From assembly GCA_903835275.1 (NCBI GenBank), contig CAILMK010000027.1, positions 1-6,560 of the forward strand: a stretch of DNA of 6,560 nt, given 5' to 3'. A program made the position numbers and the translations under genes. The notes under the pieces are model-generated. The model did not search any database. It saw only the letters and a list, made by a program, of their open reading frames with translations, and was not told the DNA's origin. This DNA comes from an uncultured bacterium (GTDB taxonomy: Bacteria; Bacteroidota; Bacteroidia; CAILMK01). Shown here piece by piece: positions 1 through 5,189 of the stretch (positions within the stretch are counted from its first letter, which is position 1; each line of letters starts with the position of its first letter).

Positions 1-3000
1 CACAATGTTTAATAAAAATCATAAGCGGAAGTTTCACTTCCATGAGCGATAGCACCTTTACCATTTTACAAACTCCGGGTTTCCAGTATACCACCAGTTG
101 CCAGAAGAGTGCAGTACTTGCCTGGGGGAAAGTTCCTAATGCAAGTTCATATGATGTGATGAGATTATCAAGTGACAGCACATGGAATGTCCTCAAAAAT
201 GTGACGGATACTTTTTATATTGATTCAGCAGTTACATCTTTCAAGGATTACTGGTATGCGGTGCGTTCAGTGGAAGCCGGTGGAGGAGTAAGTCAGAATT
301 GTATCGCGGTAAATTTAAGCACCGGAACAACCCTTGTTAATTGTTCTTCAAATATTGATGCGGGAATTTCAGCGATAGATAGTCCTGCATTTGGTTTCTG
401 CACTGGTAATGTAAATGTATATGTCCACCTGAATAACTATGGACTTAATGCATTGTCATCAGCAACGATTAACTGGAGTGTGAATGGCATTACCCAAACG
501 CCTTATAAATGGACCGGGTTGATTGGACTGGGAGGATCAGCATCTGTGTTTGTAGGAACTACTTCATTGACTGCAGGAACTTCTTACGATATAAAGGCAT
601 ATACAAGTGTTCCGAATGGAGGAGTGGACGGAGTAACACAAAATGATACAGGATTCAGGTTCGGTATTCTTGACGGATTGAGCGGAACATATTCCGTAGG
701 AATTATTTCCCCTATATATGGTACAATAAGCAGTGCTGTTAATGATTTGAATTCACGTGGTGTTTGCGGCGCGGTAACCTTCCAGATTCTTGATGGAAAT
801 TATACCGAACAACCGATTTTATATTCTGTTCGCGGGTCTTCTCCATCGAATACAATCACTTTTGAAAGCCAGAGTGGCGATAGCAGCCTTGTGAACTGGA
901 ACTATCCAAATAATTATGGGAATAATTTTGTGTTTATGCTGTATGGCGCAAGTTATATCAACATTAAAAACCTTACTCTTCAACGTACGGGAAGCGGAAT
1001 ACTTTCAACAGCGCGTGTACTGAATATGAGTGGAGGATCACACCACATAAACATATTGAATAACCAGATCATCGGTGTATATGGTGCAAGCACACTCTGC
1101 TACTTTACTGAGGGTGTTGATTCAGCAATTAACCTTTCAAATAATTATTTGAAATATGGAAACTATGGAGTTTACCTCTATTCCTACTACGGATATGATG
1201 CTACCAATAATAAAATCAAAGGCAATATCATTGATAGCTCCTACATTGATGCAATGTTCATTGGATACCAGTCAGGGCTTGCAATTGTAGATAACAATAT
1301 TACCAATACAGGTGCAGGTGATAATTCAAATTATGTAAATGGCATGAGTTTAACAGGTTGTGATGATGCATTGAACATTGAAAGAAACAGAATAGATATG
1401 CAGAATATCATCGTGCAGGCATATGGTATTTCCATGAGTTCAAGTTTTGCATCATCAACTGCACCGGGTTCGATTACGAACAATTTTATTTCCATGAGTT
1501 GCAAGGATACTAACCAGTCGCCATATGGAATAAGTTTATACTATACCACCTATCAGAATGTTTATTTTAATAATGTAAATATTTACAATAAAAATTTGCA
1601 GGGGATTCCATTCCTGTCTTATTATAATTATGGTTATGGAAATAATGTTGAAAATAACAACTTCAGCAATTTTGGCGGCTCCTATGCAATGTACATCAAT
1701 CCTGCCTCATATTTTGATTCTGTAAATTACAATAATATTTATTCATCCGGTTCTACCCTTGCCAATTGGGATGGTACAGATTATGCCAATATTGCATCTT
1801 ACCTTACAGGTACATCACAAAACAACACAATAGGCATAAATCCATTGTACAATTCCAATTCAGATCTGCACGTAAATGCAAAATCGTTGGAACATTCAGG
1901 GAAATCCATAAGTGGTATTTCAAAGGATATTGATGGAAATACACGTGCAACTATTCCTACTATTGGTGCTGCAGAATTAAGGTATCTGGATGCAGGAATC
2001 ACAACCATCAATAGCGGGACAACAGCTTATTGTGAAAGTGCACAAAACATTGTTGCTGAAGTAAAAAATTCCGGCATTGAAACACTTACGTCTGCTACTG
2101 TTAACTGGAGTGTAAACGGAAGCTTGCAGACTGCCTACAGCTGGACAGGAACCTTGAAAGCCGGAGATTCCACATCAGTAAAAACAGGTTCGTATTCCCT
2201 GATTGGAGGGAATACATACAAAATAAAAATATGGTTGAGCAATACAAACCGCACTAAAGATTTTAATCATTCAAATGATACATTGACATCAATAATAATT
2301 ACAAATACTTTACCTGCTGCAATCGTGGGAAAATCGACTTCCATTTGCAAGGGTGACAGCATACAGATTGGAGGTAGCTCCACCAGTGGAAATACTTACA
2401 CCTGGACGAGCAATCCTTCAGGATTTATTTCTGCTATCAGTAATCCTTACGTTACTCCTGCATCAGCAACTGTATATCGTCTTACTGAAACTGTCACAGC
2501 AACAGGTTGTACTAAATCAGATTCCGTCACAATCAAGGTTAATTCACTTCCATCAGTATATGCCGGCAAGAATAGTACTACTTGTGCAGGAAATTCAGTT
2601 TCTATTGGAAATGCACCCATTCCTACGCATACATATTCATGGACGAGTAATCCTTCAGGATTTACCAGTTCTTCAAGCGGACCATCTGTAACTCCAAAGA
2701 CAACCACCACATATTATGTCACCGAAACAAATGGATCCACAGGATGCAGTGCTAAGGATTCTGTAACTATAAATGTTAATCCTATACCCGTAGTTACAAT
2801 TGCATCATCCAAATCAATTTGCAAAGGAGACAGTGCAAATATTGGAAGCGCTTCTGTAAGCGGTTATTCGTATAACTGGACATCGAATCCATCAGGATAC
2901 GCTTCTACAAATTCCAATCCGTCTGTAAGTCCGTTAGTAACTACTACGTATTACCTTACCGATACCATTAGCGCCACAGGTTGTTCTGCCATGGATTCTG

Positions 3001-4025
3001 TGACAATTACGGTGAACTATAAACCGACCCCTTCAGTATTTGGTTCAACTCCAGCCTGCGCTGGTGGAACCGGATCATTTTCAACTGGATTTAATTCCAC
3101 ATCGTCCTATAAGTGGATTATATCCGGCGGAAGTTTGAGTTCAGGTTCAGGAACAAATTTAATTGGAGTTAAATGGAGTAGTGCAGGAGTCGGTTCAATA
3201 AAGGTAATTGAAATGACTACATCCGGCTGTTCGGACTCTTCTCAAATAAAAGTAACTATTCATAACGATCCTGTTGCGAAGTATTTTTCAAATAGAATTT
3301 GTAATGGAAATGCTACCAAATTTTCCGATTCTTCTTCAATTCATAAATCGCAATTGTGGATGTTCGGGGATGGTGATACCGCTTCTGCATTGAATCCTTC
3401 ACATACATACAAGAATGCAGGAATATATATTGCCAATCTTATTGTGACTGATTCAAACGAATGTTTTGATACTGTAAAAAACAATATAGTTGTGGATACG
3501 TTGCCAAAAGCGCATTGGACTGCAATTGCAAAAGTGCCTTCATTTACATTTATTGCGGATGATACATCATTAAATGCCTTGGCATATTCATGGACATTCG
3601 GTGACGGAAAGAGTGCCGGTAACTTCAAGATATTGCATACTTATATCAATGACAGTGTCTATAGTGTGAGTCTTTCCGTAACAGGACATAATGGATGTGT
3701 AACTCATTTCGACTCTTCAGTGACGGTTTTAAGAACCTTCATTGCAAGCCAGGCAAATGAAATGCAATTGGAAATTTACCCGAATCCATTTAAGGAAGTT
3801 ACAAGCCTTGAATATACCCTTGTTCAATCTGCACATGTAAAGATAGCTTTGTACTCAGTTGATGGAAAACAATTGGCTACTCCCCTGGATCATTTCCAAA
3901 CATCCGGAAAATATGTATTGCAAATTAATGCAGAAAATACAGGCATGGCTCCCGGAGTATATTTCCTGAAAATGAATATTGGAGATCAGGAAGTGATAAC
4001 TAAACAAATTATCCGAGTGAAGTAA
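1..4025 (+). CDS. Giant modular T9SS-secreted surface protein with parallel beta-helix, CARDB-like, Ig/PKD repeats (5'-partial)
   Basis: Probable secreted or surface-attached protein; ligand unknown. The frame is open to the left edge (1340 visible codons from position 3), and the Met at 42 lies inside a domain with no signal peptide, so the true start is upstream. Residues are numbered from that Met. The first codons up to about residue 11 look like the end of an Ig-like module (C-x-IKI ... SDSTFTI). Then come a fibronectin III-like domain (about 13-100), CARDB-like domain 1 (about 106-205, NWSVNG at 144-149), a right-handed parallel beta-helix rich in N/Y/S (about 216-645) closing with a DIDGNTR ... 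IGAAE cap (629-645), CARDB-like domain 2 (about 650-755, NWSVNG at 688-693), three 79-residue repeats (758-994), a diverged module (about 995-1075), PKD 1 (WMFGDG 1106-1111, SHTY 1120-1123), PKD 2 (WTFGDG 1184-1189, HTY 1199-1201) and a T9SS type A sorting domain (YPNPF 1246-1250, ending KQIIRVK). The missing N-terminus could carry an enzyme, since similar Ig/FN3 modules often follow secreted peptidase domains; that is inference. Module order is confident, exact domain families less so. Confidence 0.9.
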   Translation, partial: QCLIKIISGSFTSMSDSTFTILQTPGFQYTTSCQKSAVLAWGKVPNASSYDVMRLSSDSTWNVLKNVTDTFYIDSAVTSFKDYWYAVRSVEAGGGVSQNCIAVNLSTGTTLVNCSSNIDAGISAIDSPAFGFCTGNVNVYVHLNNYGLNALSSATINWSVNGITQTPYKWTGLIGLGGSASVFVGTTSLTAGTSYDIKAYTSVPNGGVDGVTQNDTGFRFGILDGLSGTYSVGIISPIYGTISSAVNDLNSRGVCGAVTFQILDGNYTEQPILYSVRGSSPSNTITFESQSGDSSLVNWNYPNNYGNNFVFMLYGASYINIKNLTLQRTGSGILSTARVLNMSGGSHHINILNNQIIGVYGASTLCYFTEGVDSAINLSNNYLKYGNYGVYLYSYYGYDATNNKIKGNIIDSSYIDAMFIGYQSGLAIVDNNITNTGAGDNSNYVNGMSLTGCDDALNIERNRIDMQNIIVQAYGISMSSSFASSTAPGSITNNFISMSCKDTNQSPYGISLYYTTYQNVYFNNVNIYNKNLQGIPFLSYYNYGYGNNVENNNFSNFGGSYAMYINPASYFDSVNYNNIYSSGSTLANWDGTDYANIASYLTGTSQNNTIGINPLYNSNSDLHVNAKSLEHSGKSISGISKDIDGNTRATIPTIGAAELRYLDAGITTINSGTTAYCESAQNIVAEVKNSGIETLTSATVNWSVNGSLQTAYSWTGTLKAGDSTSVKTGSYSLIGGNTYKIKIWLSNTNRTKDFNHSNDTLTSIIITNTLPAAIVGKSTSICKGDSIQIGGSSTSGNTYTWTSNPSGFISAISNPYVTPASATVYRLTETVTATGCTKSDSVTIKVNSLPSVYAGKNSTTCAGNSVSIGNAPIPTHTYSWTSNPSGFTSSSSGPSVTPKTTTTYYVTETNGSTGCSAKDSVTINVNPIPVVTIASSKSICKGDSANIGSASVSGYSYNWTSNPSGYASTNSNPSVSPLVTTTYYLTDTISATGCSAMDSVTITVNYKPTPSVFGSTPACAGGTGSFSTGFNSTSSYKWIISGGSLSSGSGTNLIGVKWSSAGVGSIKVIEMTTSGCSDSSQIKVTIHNDPVAKYFSNRICNGNATKFSDSSSIHKSQLWMFGDGDTASALNPSHTYKNAGIYIANLIVTDSNECFDTVKNNIVVDTLPKAHWTAIAKVPSFTFIADDTSLNALAYSWTFGDGKSAGNFKILHTYINDSVYSVSLSVTGHNGCVTHFDSSVTVLRTFIASQANEMQLEIYPNPFKEVTSLEYTLVQSAHVKIALYSVDGKQLATPLDHFQTSGKYVLQINAENTGMAPGVYFLKMNIGDQEVITKQIIRVK
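357..660 (+). other. CARDB-like domain, copy 1 (within the large surface protein)
   Basis: Residues 106 to about 205 of the large protein begin DAGI and contain SATINWSVNG, then Y-x-WTG, a G-S-x-SV segment and an L-x-AG-x-SYDIK strand. This matches the pattern of CARDB-type beta-sandwich adhesion modules. It lies immediately before the beta-helix and is mirrored by a second copy immediately after it. The DAGI-to-NWSVNG spacing is 38 residues in both copies. The family name is inferred by eye from this pattern; the duplication itself is directly visible. Confidence 0.65.
687..1976 (+). other. Right-handed parallel beta-helix domain (within the large surface protein)
   Basis: Residues about 216-645 have the low-complexity N/Y/S/I pattern of stacked beta-helix coils, for example repeated I-x-NN, NNNI and YG motifs. 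A 14-nt exact repeat, tatttccatgagtt, at 1427-1440 and 1487-1500 encodes ISMS twice, 20 residues apart, which fits the length of one coil. The domain opens with a segment of the type GTISSAVNDL ... VTFQILDGNY, typical of the N-terminal capping turn of such proteins. It ends with D-x-DGNTR ... TIGAAE, the closing motif common in right-handed beta-helix surface proteins. Such domains in other proteins bind or cleave polysaccharides; no catalytic residues can be assigned here. Confidence 0.75.
1989..2306 (+). other. CARDB-like domain, copy 2 (within the large surface protein)
   Basis: Residues 650 to about 755 repeat the copy 1 pattern: DAGI, then SATVNWSVNG at the same 38-residue distance, Y-x-WTG, a GDS-x-SV segment, L-x-GG-x-TYKIK and a closing N-x-ND. 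At DNA level the aactggagtg core is identical in both copies. The two copies bracket the beta-helix, suggesting either duplication of the module or insertion of the helix between two tandem copies. Confidence 0.65.
2313..3023 (+). repeat. Three tandem 237-bp (79-residue) Ig/PKD-like repeats
   Basis: Three in-register units occupy 2313-2549, 2550-2786 and 2787-3023 (residues 758-836, 837-915, 916-994). Landmarks recur at exactly 79 residues: first Cys at 769/848/927, WTSNPSG at 788/867/946, and TGC Cys at 823/902/981. Each unit therefore carries a conserved Cys pair that could form a disulfide. Units 1 and 2 are nearly identical over 25 nt around the Trp (2403-2427 versus 2640-2664, one mismatch), which points to duplication at DNA level. 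Similar repeats occur in Bacteroidota adhesin-like proteins; a stalk or binding role is inferred. Confidence 0.85.
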
Positions 4026-4050
4026 ATAGTTTTGCTGATAATAAATTAAG

Positions 4051-4082
4051 AAAATCCCGGTTAGAAATAGCCGGGATTTTTT
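4051..4082 (+). terminator. Rho-independent terminator, GAAA-loop hairpin, probably bidirectional
   Basis: Arms aaaatcccgg (4051-4060) and ccgggatttt (4071-4080) pair perfectly. Three more pairs (one G-T wobble) extend the stem to 13 bp, closing on the tetraloop gaaa at 4064-4067. Six T residues end the + strand structure (4077-4082). It begins 25 nt after the stop codon of the large surface gene. Read on the minus strand the same stem is followed by ttttctt, so it may also stop transcripts coming from the convergent gene ending at 4198. Confidence 0.88.
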
Positions 4083-4112
4083 ATTCCATGTGAAATTTGT
4101 TGAGTGGATTTA

Positions 4113-4129
4113 AAAAATCAAAGATTTTT
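4113..4129 (-). terminator. Weak AT-rich hairpin, possible terminator of the 147-aa gene
   Basis: A 7-bp stem (aaaaatc at 4113-4119, gattttt at 4123-4129) has a 3-nt loop and runs into a T stretch when read on the minus strand. It lies about 70 nt beyond the stop codon of the minus-strand gene. The stem has only one G-C pair, so it is a weak candidate; the stronger hairpin at 4051-4082 may do the job instead. Confidence 0.25.
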
Positions 4130-4140
4130 AATGTCCTCTC

Positions 4141-4156
4141 CCTATCTGCAGATAGG
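4141..4156. repeat. Perfect 16-bp palindrome in convergent intergenic region
   Basis: The sequence cctatctgcagatagg equals its own reverse complement and is followed by caggctga. It has no T tract, so it is not a terminator by itself. It could be a protein-binding site or a member of a dispersed intergenic palindromic family; only one copy is present in this window, so that cannot be decided here. Confidence 0.45.
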
Positions 4157-4197
4157 CAGGCTGATTTTAGGATGGGTGAATCGGCGGGGTGCTTGGG

Positions 4198-4641
4198 TTA
4201 CTCCACAGTCAGCCTACTGACACGCAAATAATATAACTCATCGCTTTCCACCAATTGAAAGTGTAAACGAATTGGTGTAATGTAGGTATGAAAACTAAGT
4301 TTTACGCTAAGGTCTTCATTCTTTTTAAGTGTATATGCCGTCCCTGAAAATTCAGGGGAGATCAGATCCTCGTCTTGTGTTGCGGGATCGTCAATTTCAA
4401 AAGACAGATCCTTGGATTCAAATGATTCCCATTGTTCATCATCAATGGACATGCTTAAATGCTGCCTGATGCCATCATTCAGGGATTGGCGAAGGTGCGA
4501 AACGTCCTTTACGAAGACACTTTGCAGTTCTTTTGCATTATCGGGAAGTTTTAAAGCCCGAATAAAAGCATAGACTCTGGTCAGAACTTCATCCCTGTCA
4601 GGACATTCCTTCCAATATTGAACGTTTGAATAATTTCCCAC
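4198..4641 (-). CDS. Hypothetical protein, 147 aa, cytoplasmic, GTG start
   Basis: I do not recognise this protein. The frame is bounded by a stop codon directly upstream (4642-4644), and the only upstream-end start is GTG at 4641; the first internal Met is residue 64, which would remove almost half the protein. There is no signal peptide or membrane segment, and the middle is acidic (residues 67-97). Residues about 15-62 look alpha-helical (DRDEVLTRVYAFIRALKLP onward). Residues about 98-147 alternate like beta strands and end YYLRVSRLTVE. A helix-then-sheet layout could suit an NTF2-like fold, but this is a guess from pattern only. It is divergent from the NUDIX gene (71-bp gap), convergent with the large surface gene, and has a candidate promoter at 4662-4692. 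Probably real given its length and non-repetitive, protein-like composition. Confidence 0.72.
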   Translation of the reverse strand: MGNYSNVQYWKECPDRDEVLTRVYAFIRALKLPDNAKELQSVFVKDVSHLRQSLNDGIRQHLSMSIDDEQWESFESKDLSFEIDDPATQDEDLISPEFSGTAYTLKKNEDLSVKLSFHTYITPIRLHFQLVESDELYYLRVSRLTVE

Positions 4642-4661
4642 TTAAAATTTTATAAACCGCG

Positions 4662-4692
4662 CAAATAAACTGAATTTTGCGGTGATTTGCAA
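4662..4692 (-). promoter_or_regulatory. Candidate Bacteroidota-type promoter for the 147-aa gene
   Basis: On the minus strand, TTG (4692-4690) is followed after exactly 20 nt by TTTATTTG (4669-4662). This matches the Bacteroidota primary sigma pattern TTG-N(about 19-21)-TAnnTTTG with one mismatch in the -7 box. Transcription would start near 4655, about 15 nt before the GTG at 4641, supporting that start codon. No Shine-Dalgarno sequence is evident, which is usual in this phylum. Confidence 0.5.
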
Positions 4693-4712
4693 CTGAAACC
4701 GAATTAAGTAAT

Positions 4713-5177
4713 ATGCAACCCTCCAAATTTACCATCCGCGTATATGGAATGCTGTTTAACAGGCAGAACGAGATACTTGTTTCCCACGAACAAATAAAGG
4801 ATGTTTCCTTTACGAAATTCCCGGGTGGCGGATTGGAATTCGGGGAAGGTCCAAAAGATTGCATCGTTCGTGAAATGCTGGAAGAAACCGGAGTGGATGT
4901 TGAAGTCATTTCGCACATCTATACCTGCGAGGATTTTATCCAGAACCAGTTTGATCCTTCCGAACAGGTTATTGGCATCTATTATCTTGTGCGTGCCATC
5001 AACAACGATGACCTGAAAAAAATAAATTCAGAACCGAAAAAACATCAATTTCGCGGTACTGAAAATATCATTCGCCACAGGTGGGTTCATTACAAGGTTT
5101 TATCAGATAAAATCCTCACCTTCGATATGGATAGGGCTGCATTGGCAGAGTTGAAAAAGAGCGGAAAAATTGGGTAA
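4713..5177 (+). CDS. NUDIX hydrolase, 154 aa
   Basis: Soluble cytoplasmic hydrolase predicted to cleave a nucleoside diphosphate linked to another moiety, using divalent metal. The 23-residue Nudix box (G-x5-E-x7-REUxEExGU) is complete at residues 39-61: G39, E45, then REMLEETGV at 53-61, with E54, E57 and E58 as expected metal and catalytic residues. It is preceded by the usual FPGGG turn (36-40) and an N-terminal strand RVYGMLFNRQNEILVSHE. Length is typical of a single-domain NUDIX protein. The substrate cannot be read from the sequence; ADP-ribose or a (d)NTP are only possibilities. The ATG follows an AT-rich leader with no Shine-Dalgarno. The gene is divergent from the 147-aa gene and ends 12 bp from the stop of the convergent surface-protein gene. 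Confidence 0.93.
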   Translation: MQPSKFTIRVYGMLFNRQNEILVSHEQIKDVSFTKFPGGGLEFGEGPKDCIVREMLEETGVDVEVISHIYTCEDFIQNQFDPSEQVIGIYYLVRAINNDDLKKINSEPKKHQFRGTENIIRHRWVHYKVLSDKILTFDMDRAALAELKKSGKIG

Positions 5178-5189
5178 GTAATATTTTTT

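Noticed and set aside
1799..2011. 70-codon open frame on the minus strand
   Set aside because: It lies inside the clearly coding large surface gene, antisense to the beta-helix end, and resembles no protein family.
2353..2710. Overlapping open frames on both strands (112 and 87 codons)
   Set aside because: They arise from the tandem repeat region of the large surface gene; their repetitive composition mirrors the repeats in the wrong frame.
3341..3628. 95-codon minus-strand frame
   Set aside because: Antisense to the two PKD domains, whose W-x-FGDG motifs confirm that the plus frame is the coding one.
4672..4679. gaattttg as a plus-strand -7 promoter box for the NUDIX gene
   Set aside because: It is a 7 of 8 match to TAnnTTTG, but no TTG lies 19-21 nt upstream, so it is not supported well enough to list as a promoter.
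4598..5016. Two minus-strand frames and one plus-strand frame overlapping the NUDIX gene
   Set aside because: The complete Nudix box fixes the coding frame; the other frames show no domain signal.
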